Shown here: in pieces, positions 56,742 to 64,000 of the stretch
Numbering within the stretch: the stretch's first letter is position 1
How the letters are laid out: each line of letters opens with the position of its first letter
DNA from: Sinorhizobium terangae
GTDB taxonomy: Bacteria; Pseudomonadota; Alphaproteobacteria; Rhizobiales; Rhizobiaceae
Assembly: GCF_009601505.1 (NCBI RefSeq)
Contig: NZ_WITC01000066.1
Location: 31,011 to 95,010 of the forward strand
DNA: 64,000 bases
Direction of reading: 5' to 3'
Notes under the pieces: model-generated
Database searches by the model: none
What the model was told of the DNA's origin: nothing
What the model saw: only the letters and a program-made list of their open reading frames with translations
Translations under genes and position numbers: made by a program

Positions 56742-57929
56742 CTATCCTCCAAAGGCGTGGCAAGCGGTTTCGGGTGCATCCGTGCCCAGCGTGTCGAGCG
56801 GCGAATGCTGGTGCAGGTAGCCATCCTGCGGCGAAACGGACACCGTCACCCGCCCATCGGTCAAAAGGATCGGCTGACGCATTTGCCCGTTCCAGGGACG
56901 GAAGGTCAGCTTCTGGCCCTTGAACGCAGCCAGTTCGAAATCCTCAGAAAGGGCATAGGCCCTGACCGACGCCGGATCGGTCTTGCCGGACTGCGTCACC
57001 GCTTCGCCGATCACCCGCATGGCAAGCCAGGCCTGGTAGTCCTCCTCGCGCATGCCGCGGCCGGCCAGTTTCTCGAAGCGGCGTTGGAACTGCGTCGCGC
57101 CCCAGGCTTCATGGGCGGCATGCCAGGACACCGGGCGCAGGCCCGCGGATCCTGCCACAGGCCGCGGATCCCAGGAGTGATAAGGCAGGTAGGGTGCGAA
57201 GACGCCGGCCTCGTCGGCCGCGATGATCACGTCGTAATCCTCGGCATCCTGGGTAAATGCGGGAATCTGTTTTTGCACCATGACGTGGCCGGTATCGGTG
57301 CGCCGGGCGCCGCCGGTGTCGACGAACTCGCGCTCCTCGACGATCTCCGCCCCGAACTTGGCGGCCGATTTGCGGTAGCTTTCGGCCAGAAGCTGGTCTT
57401 CGGGATGCGAGCCGTGGATCAAGAGGATACGCGGCCATTTCTTCCACATGAGGAACTGGATGACACTATCGCTGAGCATGGCGCGGCTCGGCGAGACATG
57501 CAGTACATTGGCCCGGCAGTCGGCGTCGCGCAGCGTCTCGTCGCGAGCGCCTGCGTTCAAAAGCAGCACTTCGGGCCCGGCCCGGTCTGACAGCGCCTTC
57601 AGGGCGTCGCCATCGGCGATCACCGTGATCAGGCCGAAGCCTTCTGCCTTCAGCGCGTCCAGCGCTGCCGCCGCCTTGTCCCGTGAAACCGCCTGCGTTT
57701 TCAGCGTGTAGTCCGTGTCCGTGAATGCGCCGGTCGTCCGATTGTCCTCGTTGCCTACGATGGCGCCGGCAAAGCCCAGATCGGCAGGTAGCGCGTCGAG
57801 CCGCGAAATCGGCGTGCCGACCGCACGGTCGATCCTGAGCACGGCAGCCTTCACCTCCATTGCCCGTAAGGGGAGCGCGACAAGCATCGCCGCGCAAAAG
57901 GCGGCAAGCGCAAGCCGTAGGTTGGACAT
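56742..57929 (-). CDS. PQQ-cluster ABC transporter substrate-binding-like protein
   Basis: Periplasmic binding protein (branched-chain amino acid type I fold) of 395 residues from the ATG at 57929. The signal peptide is 'NLRLALAAFCAAMLVALPLR' with cleavage near 'RAM-EVK'. Features are 'LRIDRAVGTPISRLDALPAD', 'LLLNAGARDETLRDADCRAN', 'LIHGSHPEDQLLAESYRKSA' and 'ADEAGVFAPYLPYHSWDPRP'. This family is recurrent in PQQ-dependent alcohol dehydrogenase clusters next to the beta-propeller protein. Its expected ABC ATPase/permease genes are missing downstream apart from a remnant. Confidence 0.88.
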   Translation of the reverse strand: MSNLRLALAAFCAAMLVALPLRAMEVKAAVLRIDRAVGTPISRLDALPADLGFAGAIVGNEDNRTTGAFTDTDYTLKTQAVSRDKAAAALDALKAEGFGLITVIADGDALKALSDRAGPEVLLLNAGARDETLRDADCRANVLHVSPSRAMLSDSVIQFLMWKKWPRILLIHGSHPEDQLLAESYRKSAAKFGAEIVEEREFVDTGGARRTDTGHVMVQKQIPAFTQDAEDYDVIIAADEAGVFAPYLPYHSWDPRPVAGSAGLRPVSWHAAHEAWGATQFQRRFEKLAGRGMREEDYQAWLAMRVIGEAVTQSGKTDPASVRAYALSEDFELAAFKGQKLTFRPWNGQMRQPILLTDGRVTVSVSPQDGYLHQHSPLDTLGTDAPETACHAFGG

Positions 57930-58049
57930 TGCCGGAACGACCTCCCAGTCTGACACTCCCTTTGGGGAGGAGATTAACAGCGCAGTTTTTGTTGCAAAAC
58001 CGATACTTAAGGAGCGTAGTTTCGCAAAAAGCCTGTGCTAGGCTGAGCC
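57930..58049. promoter_or_regulatory. Divergent promoter region inside the methanol cluster
   Basis: 120 bases between the leftward substrate-binding gene and the rightward DUF3280-like gene. It contains a stretch rich in T and A near 57960-58000, suitable for divergent promoters. No operator repeat was identified. Confidence 0.45.
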
Positions 58050-58559
58050 ATGCAACGCATCCTGACAGCGCTGATCCTGGCCTTGTTGCCGACACTTGCC
58101 GTGGCGGGGTTGGACAAGCCGCTGATGTCGGGTGCCCAGGTGGCATTCCTCGGCGTGACCTTCATCGATCTGTCGACGGAGGGCGCCTACAACGGTGTGC
58201 GCGCCGACGAAACGGCGCGGCTCGAACTCTTGGAGGGTGCCGCGCGCGACCGTTTCGCAGCGGAAGGTTTCGTCATCCTCTCCAATGATCCCGTGGCGAC
58301 CGATCTCGCCAACACGGTGAACCCCGCCAACTGCAACGGCTGCGACGTGCGCATGGCCGCCCAGCTCGGGGCCGACTATGTGCTGGTTGGCGAAGTGCGG
58401 AAAATATCCAACCTCATTCTGTCGATAAGCCTCGTGCTACGCGACGTGCGCTCGGGCGAGATGCTGCGCGGCCTCGCGGTCGACATTCGCTCGAACACCG
58501 ACGACAGCTGGCTGCGCGGCCTTCACTACATCCTGAAAAACCACTGCTTCAAAACGTGA
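58050..58559 (+). CDS. DUF3280/DUF2380-type periplasmic protein
   Basis: Protein of 169 residues with a signal peptide 'MQRILTALILALLPTLAVAG'. The mature part has 'QVAFLGVTFIDLSTEGAYNG', 'DRFAAEGFVILSNDP', 'NCNGCDVRMAAQLGADYVLV' and 'GEVRKISNLILSISLVLRDV'. The fold resembles the TolB-N/CsgG-like domains that build complex-associated lipoproteins; members occur beside PQQ-dependent methanol oxidation genes. It is the only plus-strand gene inside the xox cluster. The function is unknown; the Cys pair in 'NCNGC' could be redox active. Confidence 0.8.
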   Translation: MQRILTALILALLPTLAVAGLDKPLMSGAQVAFLGVTFIDLSTEGAYNGVRADETARLELLEGAARDRFAAEGFVILSNDPVATDLANTVNPANCNGCDVRMAAQLGADYVLVGEVRKISNLILSISLVLRDVRSGEMLRGLAVDIRSNTDDSWLRGLHYILKNHCFKT

Positions 58560-58571
58560 GGCCGGCAGGCG

Positions 58572-59429
58572 TCATTGTGACGCCTTGAGCGGCCCTGTGC
58601 CCATATCGTTCACGAGCGGCACACCCGCCTCGGTGAGAATGGCGTTGATCTCGGGCTGATTTCGGCGGATCAGGGAGTTCAGCTTGCGCTCCCAGACCTT
58701 CTCGCCTTGCCTGACGCCCATGGTGATGCGGTAGAAGAGCTTCGGCAGCGCCGGCTCCGACAAAAGCGGCGTCACCTTCAGGTCCGGATGGCTCGCCTTG
58801 ACCAAGGGGGCGCCGATCGGCCCCCAGAGGATCGCCGCGTCTATGGCGCCAGACTTCAGGTCGGCGAGCATTTCGTCGGCCGGATCCTCGTAGCGTCGAT
58901 CGACCATCAGATGGTACGGCCTGGCTTTGGGCAACAGTCCGTTCCGCGCCATATGCGTCGCGGGCGGGGTTCCAGCGATGACGCCGATCCGCTTGTCCCT
59001 GAGGAGTGGATCGGACAGCTTGGTCACGCCGGACAGTGGACCGCTCGAGGGGACGATCAGCACATAGGCCGAGGTGTAGTAGTGGTTGGTGTTCAATACA
59101 AGTTCATCGCCCTGGGCGTAGCCGATGACCACATCGCAGGCATTGGCCTGCAAAGTCTTGCGAATGAAGCCGGTGGCCATTGGATACCACGTGTAGTCCA
59201 ATGGCAGTCCAAGCTTGGACGCCATGAGCTCGGCAATTTTGTTCTCGTACCCTGCGCCCGAGCGATCCGACATCGGCAGATTGGCCGGATCGGCGCAGAC
59301 ACGAAAAGCTGTCTTCGACACCAGATCCGACGTCTGCGCCATTGCCGGACCGATACGGACGACGGCCAGGACGAGAACGCTGACTGCTGCGCCGACGCTA
59401 GTTACTGCCGAGGCACGATTTTTCAGCAT
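58572..59429 (-). CDS. xoxJ: Quinoprotein dehydrogenase-associated periplasmic binding protein XoxJ
   Basis: Type II periplasmic solute-binding fold of 285 residues from ATG 59429 (59441 possible); both overlap the end of xoxG by 30-45 bases. The signal region is 'VGAAVSVLVLAVVRIGPAMA'. Features are 'FRVCADPANLPMSDRSGAGY', 'ENKIAELMASKLGLPLDYTW', 'CDVVIGYAQGDELVLNTNHY' and 'RIGVIAGTPPATHMARNGLL'. XoxJ/MxaJ proteins are thought to assist maturation or activation of the methanol dehydrogenase. It is cotranscribed with xoxG and probably xoxF. Confidence 0.9.
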   Translation of the reverse strand: MLKNRASAVTSVGAAVSVLVLAVVRIGPAMAQTSDLVSKTAFRVCADPANLPMSDRSGAGYENKIAELMASKLGLPLDYTWYPMATGFIRKTLQANACDVVIGYAQGDELVLNTNHYYTSAYVLIVPSSGPLSGVTKLSDPLLRDKRIGVIAGTPPATHMARNGLLPKARPYHLMVDRRYEDPADEMLADLKSGAIDAAILWGPIGAPLVKASHPDLKVTPLLSEPALPKLFYRITMGVRQGEKVWERKLNSLIRRNQPEINAILTEAGVPLVNDMGTGPLKASQ

Positions 59430-59934
59430 CCCGGATCTCATCCGATTTCGCTTCCTTCTTGGCCGGGCGTCCCCGCGGCAAGGCACCTGAGCCACGCGCT
59501 TTCAAATAGGTATAGATGTCGTCGAGATAACACATGACATTGGCGTTCTCGCCGAATGCGGGCATCACCGAGTGCTCGGCCACGTTCACCTTCTTGCGTC
59601 CGTTCGTGACAACTTCGAGGAAGGCGTAGTAGTCCAGATTTATGGCGGAGTTCTTCAGGGCCGGCGCGTAGCTCGAGCCCTCGCCCTCCGGGCCATGACA
59701 GACGTGGCATTCGGAATGATAGCGACGGAAGCCCGAATAGGTCATCCAGTCAACCGTGCCATCCTTGGCGATATTGAAGGTCGGAACGTCATCGGCGGTA
59801 TAGTACCGCCCGTTCTCGCTGCGGACGGCGGTGATGTTGTCCTTTGGCGCCGACGCGTCTTCCGCGCCTGCGGGGCCGGCAAAAAGCGTCAATGCGGAAA
59901 GGATCAACGGTATCGCGGGTCTGGTTCTGGTCAT
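59398..59934 (-). CDS. xoxG: Cytochrome c XoxG (methanol metabolism-related)
   Basis: Periplasmic c-type cytochrome of 178 residues from the ATG at 59934. The signal peptide is 'AIPLILSALTLFAGPAGAED'. The haem motif is 'ECHVCHGPEG' (C76, C79, H80) and the likely axial Met is in 'HSVMPAFGENANVMCYLDD'. It accepts electrons from the lanthanide methanol dehydrogenase XoxF encoded just upstream (76 bases). A Lys/Arg-rich tail ('GRPAKKEAKSDEIRDAEKSC') follows the domain. Confidence 0.93.
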   Translation of the reverse strand: MTRTRPAIPLILSALTLFAGPAGAEDASAPKDNITAVRSENGRYYTADDVPTFNIAKDGTVDWMTYSGFRRYHSECHVCHGPEGEGSSYAPALKNSAINLDYYAFLEVVTNGRKKVNVAEHSVMPAFGENANVMCYLDDIYTYLKARGSGALPRGRPAKKEAKSDEIRDAEKSCLGSN

Positions 59935-60010
59935 CTTATGTCCTTTTAGGCGGGGACGAATGGACGCGAGCTTCACTGCCCGCGCCCATTCCCTGGCGAG
60001 GATTGCCCCT

Positions 60011-61816
60011 TCAATCCGGCAGCTTGAACACGGTGAGCGTGCCGCCGAGCGCGGTGTAGTTGCTGAGGGCCGCATAGCCGCCGACTGCTCCGAGACCCTC
60101 ATTCGGGTTGGTCAGGCCCGCTGCCAGACCAATGCCGGCCCAGCCGCCGACACCCGAGAGCACAGCGACGTACTGCTTGCCGTCACGGGCGTAGGTCATC
60201 ACGTTGCCGATCACCCCGGAAGGCGTCTTGAAGCGATAGAGCTCCTTGCCTGTCGCGGCATCGACCGCCTTCAGATAGCCCTCTAGCGTTCCGTAGAAGA
60301 CCACGTCACCGGCTGTCGCCAGAGCGCCCGACCAGACGGAGAAGGGTTCCGGCAGGGACCACTTGATCTTGCCTTCCTTGTTGTCCCAGGCAATGAAATT
60401 GCCCATGCCGCCATGGCTGTCAGCCGCCGGATACATCGATAGCGTCGCCCCGACATAGGGCTGCCCGGCGGTGTAGTTTACCCGGAACGGTTCGTAGTCC
60501 ATGCAGACATGGTTGGTGGGCACGTAGAACAGTTCAGTCTTCGGCGAATAGGCCGCGGGCTGCTGGTCCTTGGTTCCGAGCGCCGCCGGGCAGATACCAG
60601 TCGAGTTGGTGTCCTCGCCATTCTGCTCGGTCGAAAACTGCGCCACGACCTGCGGCCGACCGTACTGGTCGGACTTCGGATCCATGACCACTTCGCTCGC
60701 CCAGTTGACCTTGGGATCGAACTTTTCCGCCACCAGCAATTCGCCGGTGACACGGTCCATCGTATAGCTGAAGCCGTTGCGGTCGAAGTGGGTCAACAGC
60801 TTGCGATCCTTGCCGTCGATCTGCTGGTCGGTCAGGATCATCTCATTGACGCCGTCATAGTCCCATTCGTCGTGGGGCGTCATCTGGTAAACCCATTTGG
60901 CCATGCCGGTATCGACATCGCGCGCCCAGATGGTCATCGACCAGCGGTTGTCGCCGGGCCGCTGGGTCGGGTTCCAGGTCGAGGGGTTGCCCGATCCGTA
61001 ATACATGAGGTTCAGTTCGGGATCATAGGCATACCAGCCCCAGGTGGTTCCACCGCCGATCTTCCACTGATCGCCTTCCCAGGTGGCGGTGCCCGAGTCC
61101 TTGCCGACCGGCTTGCCAAGGTGTGTGGTCTTTTCTGGATCCATCAGCGTATCGCTGTCCGGGCCCATCGAATAACCGCGCCACAGGAGCTTGCCATCCG
61201 CCATCGAATAGGCCGTCACGGAGCCGCGCACGCCGAATTCGCCGCCGGAGATGCCGACGAGCACTTTGTCCTTCACCGGCATGACGGTGGCGGTGTTGGT
61301 CTCGCCCTTGGAGGGATCGCCGTTCTTGACGCTCCAGATGACCTTGCCGGTCTTGGCGTCGAGCGCCACGACCGTTGTGTCGGCCTGATGCAGGAAGATC
61401 TTGTTATCCGCATAGGCCACGCCCCGATTGACGGTGTCGCAACACATCACGGGAATGACGTTCGGATCCTGCTTTGGTTCATATTTCCAGAGGATCTGGC
61501 CGTCTTTCTTGAGATCCAGCGCGTAGACCGTGTTCGGGAACGGCGTATGGACATACATGATGTCGCCGATGACGAGCGGCGCACCTTCGTGACCGCGCAA
61601 CACGCCGGTCGAGAAAGTCCATGCCACCTGCAGTTTCCCGACATTGTCCTTGTTGATCTGGTCAAGCTTCGAGTAGCGCAGGTTGGCGTAGTCGCCGGTC
61701 TGGATAGCCCATTGATTGGGATCGTCGATAAGCTTCTGCAATTCCGAGTTGGCGAGAGCGACCTGCGCGCTGCCGCCTATCGACATGATGGCAAGCAATG
61801 TAAGAAGTCGTTTCAT
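60011..61816 (-). CDS. xoxF: Lanthanide-dependent PQQ methanol dehydrogenase XoxF
   Basis: Eight-bladed beta-propeller quinoprotein of 601 residues from the ATG at 61816 (GAGGAGG upstream). The signal peptide is '[20 protein letters not shown]'. Seen are the vicinal disulfide 'PVMCCDTVN', PQQ-stacking '[20 protein letters not shown]', and '[12 protein letters not shown]', with catalytic Asp D319 and the extra Asp D321 that coordinates a lanthanide; calcium-type MxaF has Ala there. W-docking repeats such as '[17 protein letters not shown]' recur. It oxidises methanol (and likely formaldehyde) in the periplasm using the PQQ made by the pqq genes. Confidence 0.97.
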   Translation of the reverse strand: MKRLLTLLAIMSIGGSAQVALANSELQKLIDDPNQWAIQTGDYANLRYSKLDQINKDNVGKLQVAWTFSTGVLRGHEGAPLVIGDIMYVHTPFPNTVYALDLKKDGQILWKYEPKQDPNVIPVMCCDTVNRGVAYADNKIFLHQADTTVVALDAKTGKVIWSVKNGDPSKGETNTATVMPVKDKVLVGISGGEFGVRGSVTAYSMADGKLLWRGYSMGPDSDTLMDPEKTTHLGKPVGKDSGTATWEGDQWKIGGGTTWGWYAYDPELNLMYYGSGNPSTWNPTQRPGDNRWSMTIWARDVDTGMAKWVYQMTPHDEWDYDGVNEMILTDQQIDGKDRKLLTHFDRNGFSYTMDRVTGELLVAEKFDPKVNWASEVVMDPKSDQYGRPQVVAQFSTEQNGEDTNSTGICPAALGTKDQQPAAYSPKTELFYVPTNHVCMDYEPFRVNYTAGQPYVGATLSMYPAADSHGGMGNFIAWDNKEGKIKWSLPEPFSVWSGALATAGDVVFYGTLEGYLKAVDAATGKELYRFKTPSGVIGNVMTYARDGKQYVAVLSGVGGWAGIGLAAGLTNPNEGLGAVGGYAALSNYTALGGTLTVFKLPD

Positions 61817-62043
61817 TTCATCCTCCTCTTGAGTGCTGCCGATCAGGGCCATTCAACCCGCTCGCCCCGGGAAAACCTCGTGGGTCTCCTCACTTCCCGG
61901 TATCGGCCTGCGACACTACCCCCGCCGCTTCAACGAGGCCGGGGCATCTTCCTCATGCTTCTGGTATTCGGCTCCTCCTTCGCTTTAGTGCGTGTCGCCT
62001 GAAAGTGCGCCGCGGCTTCTGGACGTGCGTGAAATCAAAGACT

Positions 62044-62085
62044 TAAAGCGCATCGCACGGCTCGAAACGAATGCGACGCGCCTTA
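62044..62085. repeat. Rhizobial palindromic element/hairpin after the cytochrome c gene
   Basis: TAAAGCGCATCGCA (62044-62057) pairs with TGCGACGCGCCTTA (62072-62085): 12 of 14 positions match and the other two give G-U pairs in RNA. It overlaps the stop codon of the cytochrome gene and lies in the leader of xoxF. It resembles dispersed palindromes of Sinorhizobium genomes and may attenuate read-through into xoxF. Confidence 0.65.
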
Positions 62086-62496
62086 GGGAAACGTTGCCAA
62101 ATATGCGATCAGATCGGCGCGCTCCTGGTCCTTGCGCAATCCCGCAAAGGTCATCTTCGTGCCGGGCAAAAAGGCTTTCGGATTGGTCACGAACTCAGCG
62201 ATCTTGTCAGGCGTCCAGGTCAATCCGCCCTCCGCCGCCTTGGTCATGGCTGGCGAATAGGAGAACCCTTCGATTTTGCCGGCCGGGCGGTCGACCACAC
62301 CGGTGAGCAGCGGACCGGTCTTCGATTTGGCATCCGGACCTATCGCATGGCAGGCCTGACACTTGCGGAACACTGTCTTGCCCGCTGCCGGGTCGCCGGC
62401 AGCCGGATCAAGTGCAAGCGCCGGCGCAGCCGGGCCTGCGAGAACTCCGCCAAATACGGCTGCTGCGGTCAGTGCGGTACCAGGTCTAAAAGCCAT
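62083..62496 (-). CDS. Class I cytochrome c (c550-like)
   Basis: Periplasmic cytochrome c of 137 residues with signal peptide 'ALTAAAVFGGVLAGPAAPAL' and cleavage near 'ALA-LDPAAG'. The haem motif is 'KCQACHAIGP' (C46, C49, H50); the axial Met lies in 'LPGTKMTFAGLRKDQERADL'. Class I mitochondrial-like cytochromes such as CycA/c550 carry electrons from XoxG to the terminal oxidase. It starts 13 bases after fghA, so it belongs to the same transcript as the formaldehyde genes. Confidence 0.9.
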   Translation of the reverse strand: MAFRPGTALTAAAVFGGVLAGPAAPALALDPAAGDPAAGKTVFRKCQACHAIGPDAKSKTGPLLTGVVDRPAGKIEGFSYSPAMTKAAEGGLTWTPDKIAEFVTNPKAFLPGTKMTFAGLRKDQERADLIAYLATFP

Positions 62497-62509
62497 GCCT
62501 TCCTCTCCC

Positions 62510-63340
62510 TTACGCGGCGTTCAACCGCTCTGCATGCCAGCGCACGTGGTCTTCGCCGAAGCTCGCCACGAAGTAGTAGCTATGGTCATATCCCGCCTGC
62601 ATCCTGAGGACGCCGGCCTGGCGCCGCTCGGCCATGAGCCGGGCCATCGCCTCGGGCTGCAACTGTCCCAGGAACTGGTCTGCCGAGCCCTGATCGATCA
62701 GGATATCGCCCTGCCAGCCGAGTTCGCTGAGAAGCAGGCAAGCGTCGTACATGCCCCAATGGGCTTCGTCGTCGCCGAGATAGGCCGAGAACTGCTTGCG
62801 GCCCCAGTCGGACCGGGTCGGATTGAGAATCGGTGCAAAGGCGGAAACCGAGCGGAACAGCGAAGGATTGCGAAAGGCGATCGTCAGCGCGCCATGACCG
62901 CCCATCGAGTGTCCGGTAACGCCGTTGATGCCGTTGAGCGGCAATTGCTCCTGCAGCAGGGCGGGCAATTCCGTGACGATGTAATCATACATCCGGTAGT
63001 GCCGTGCCCAGGGCTTCTGCGTCGCGTTGACGTAGAAGCCTGCGCCCTGACCGAGATCATAGGCCTCGTCGTCGGCCACCCCTTCGCCGCGCGGCGAGGT
63101 ATCGGGGAAGACCAGCGCCAGCCCCTCTTCCGCCGCGTGGCGCTGCAAGCCCGCCTTTATCATGGCGTTCTCATGGGTACAGGTCAGCCCCGAGAGATAC
63201 CACAGCAGCGGGACCGGACGCGTCCGCGCCTGCGGCGGCAGATAGAGGCCGAAGGTCATCTCGACACCGCAGACCTCGGACAGGTGCCGGTAGACCGACT
63301 GCGTCCCGCCGAAGCATTGATTTTGCGTTACCAGTTCCAT
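62510..63340 (-). CDS. fghA: S-formylglutathione hydrolase
   Basis: Serine hydrolase of the esterase D family, 276 residues, releasing formate and glutathione. Signatures are 'NQCFGGTQSVYRHLSEVCG', 'PLLWYLSGLTCTHENAMIKA', the nucleophile elbow 'GVTGHSMGGHGALTIAFRNP', the acid region 'ILIDQGSADQFL' and the catalytic His in 'QAGYDHSYYFVASFGEDH'. It is nine bases downstream of the class III alcohol dehydrogenase, matching the order of the pathway. Confidence 0.96.
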   Translation of the reverse strand: MELVTQNQCFGGTQSVYRHLSEVCGVEMTFGLYLPPQARTRPVPLLWYLSGLTCTHENAMIKAGLQRHAAEEGLALVFPDTSPRGEGVADDEAYDLGQGAGFYVNATQKPWARHYRMYDYIVTELPALLQEQLPLNGINGVTGHSMGGHGALTIAFRNPSLFRSVSAFAPILNPTRSDWGRKQFSAYLGDDEAHWGMYDACLLLSELGWQGDILIDQGSADQFLGQLQPEAMARLMAERRQAGVLRMQAGYDHSYYFVASFGEDHVRWHAERLNAA

Positions 63341-63349
63341 GTTTCACGC

Positions 63350-64000
63350 TCAGTAGACGACGACCGAGCGAATGCTTTCGCCGGAATGCATCAGTTCGAA
63401 GCCCTTGTTGATGTCGTCGAGCGGCAGCGTGTGGGTGATCATCGGATCGATGGCGATCTTGCCCTCCATGTACCAGTCGACGATCTTCGGCACGTCGGTA
63501 CGCCCGCGCGCGCCGCCGAAGGCGGTGCCCATCCAGGTGCGGCCGGTGACCAGCTGGAAAGGCCTCGTCGCAATCTCCTGGCCGGCGCCGGCGACGCCGA
63601 TGATCACCGACTTGCCCCAGCCGCGATGCGAGGCTTCGAGCGCCTGGCGCATCACCTTCACATTGCCGGTGCAGTCGAAGGTGTAGTCGGCGCCGCCGAT
63701 CTGATCGGCGCCGCGTTTCGTCATGTTGACGAGATAAGGCACGATGTCGTCGCCGACCTCCTTCGGATTGACGAAGTGGGTCATGCCGAACTTCTCGCCC
63801 CAGGGCTTCTTGTCGTTGTTCAAATCGACGCCGATGATCATGTCGGCGCCGGCAAGCCTGAGCCCCTGGATGACGTTGAGACCGATGCCGCCGAGACCGA
63901 AGACGATCGCCGTCGACCCCATTTCCACCTTGGCGGTGTTGATCACCGCGCCAATGCCGGTGGTGACGCCGCAGCCGATGTAGCAGATCTTGTCGAACGG
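63350..64000 (-). CDS. S-(hydroxymethyl)glutathione dehydrogenase, class III ADH (truncated at window edge)
   Basis: C-terminal 216 residues of a zinc-dependent medium-chain dehydrogenase; the N-terminus lies beyond the window. The visible part opens with 'PFDKICYIGCGVTTGIGA', diagnostic of class III enzymes (AdhI/FlhA/FrmA), and contains the NAD motif 'VFGLGGIGLNVIQGLRLAGA', 'IIGVDLNNDKKPWGEKFGMT', 'ADYTFDCTGNVKVMRQALEA' and 'GTAFGGARGRTDVPKIVDWY'. It oxidises S-hydroxymethylglutathione to S-formylglutathione. It precedes fghA, cytochrome c and xoxF on the same strand. Confidence 0.95.
   Translation of the reverse strand, partial: PFDKICYIGCGVTTGIGAVINTAKVEMGSTAIVFGLGGIGLNVIQGLRLAGADMIIGVDLNNDKKPWGEKFGMTHFVNPKEVGDDIVPYLVNMTKRGADQIGGADYTFDCTGNVKVMRQALEASHRGWGKSVIIGVAGAGQEIATRPFQLVTGRTWMGTAFGGARGRTDVPKIVDWYMEGKIAIDPMITHTLPLDDINKGFELMHSGESIRSVVVY

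Overview
The window reads like part of a large replicon of an alphaproteobacterial rhizobium, most likely Sinorhizobium/Ensifer and resembling the pSymB chromid. The reasons are the gene order pqq - cbb - xox/formaldehyde genes, the red-type (form IC) RuBisCO operon with cbbX and a divergent cbbR, an ExoY-type sugar transferase, and palindromic mosaic elements of rhizobial type between genes. No rRNA, tRNA, CRISPR array, insertion sequence or replication origin was recognised. Taxonomy and pSymB gene order are from memory, not from a search.

Region A (1-22.6 kb) is a surface-polysaccharide locus. It holds a sugar-nucleotide cassette (epimerase/dehydratase, two hexapeptide acetyltransferases, a PLP sugar aminotransferase and a Gfo/Idh/MocA oxidoreductase), five glycosyltransferases, a multi-spanning Wzy/ligase-like protein, an atypical LuxR-type regulator, an ExoY-like initiating transferase and a Wzz/Wzc-type co-polymerase split into membrane and kinase-like polypeptides. 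It also has a WecB-WecC-WecG set for N-acetylmannosaminuronic acid, and an uncharacterised protein translationally coupled to WecG. No flippase (Wzx) or outer-membrane exporter (Wza) is present. Several intergenic stretches here are long and AT-rich.

Region B (23.5-34.1 kb) encodes a ~1,790-residue modular protein: an Arg/Asp/Gly-rich linker, an N,N-dimethylformamidase-large-subunit-like domain, an Ig-like domain, then four DUF4082 modules alternating with three cadherin-like modules. It is followed by a COG0523 GTPase, a small unknown protein and a type I secretion ABC transporter with a degenerate C39-like domain plus its HlyD adaptor. I read this as a possible secreted-metalloprotein system and it is the most interesting candidate in the window.

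Region C (34.3-40.4 kb) is mixed: a MarR regulator, a perfect 19-bp palindrome ahead of a 16-codon leader overlapping a small gene, a fused Rieske/FAD reductase, acetyl-CoA synthetase and a CapA-like protein.

Region D (40.5-64 kb) is a one-carbon/autotrophy block. pqqABCDE makes PQQ; XoxF with cytochrome XoxG, XoxJ and a second cytochrome c oxidises methanol using a lanthanide; Gfa, class III alcohol dehydrogenase and FghA take formaldehyde to formate via glutathione; cbbFPTALSX plus rpe, controlled by CbbR, fix CO2. Formate dehydrogenase is not in the window. Between gfa and the beta-propeller gene is a short remnant that looks like the N-terminus of an ABC transporter ATPase, suggesting that the exporter usually found in such clusters was lost.
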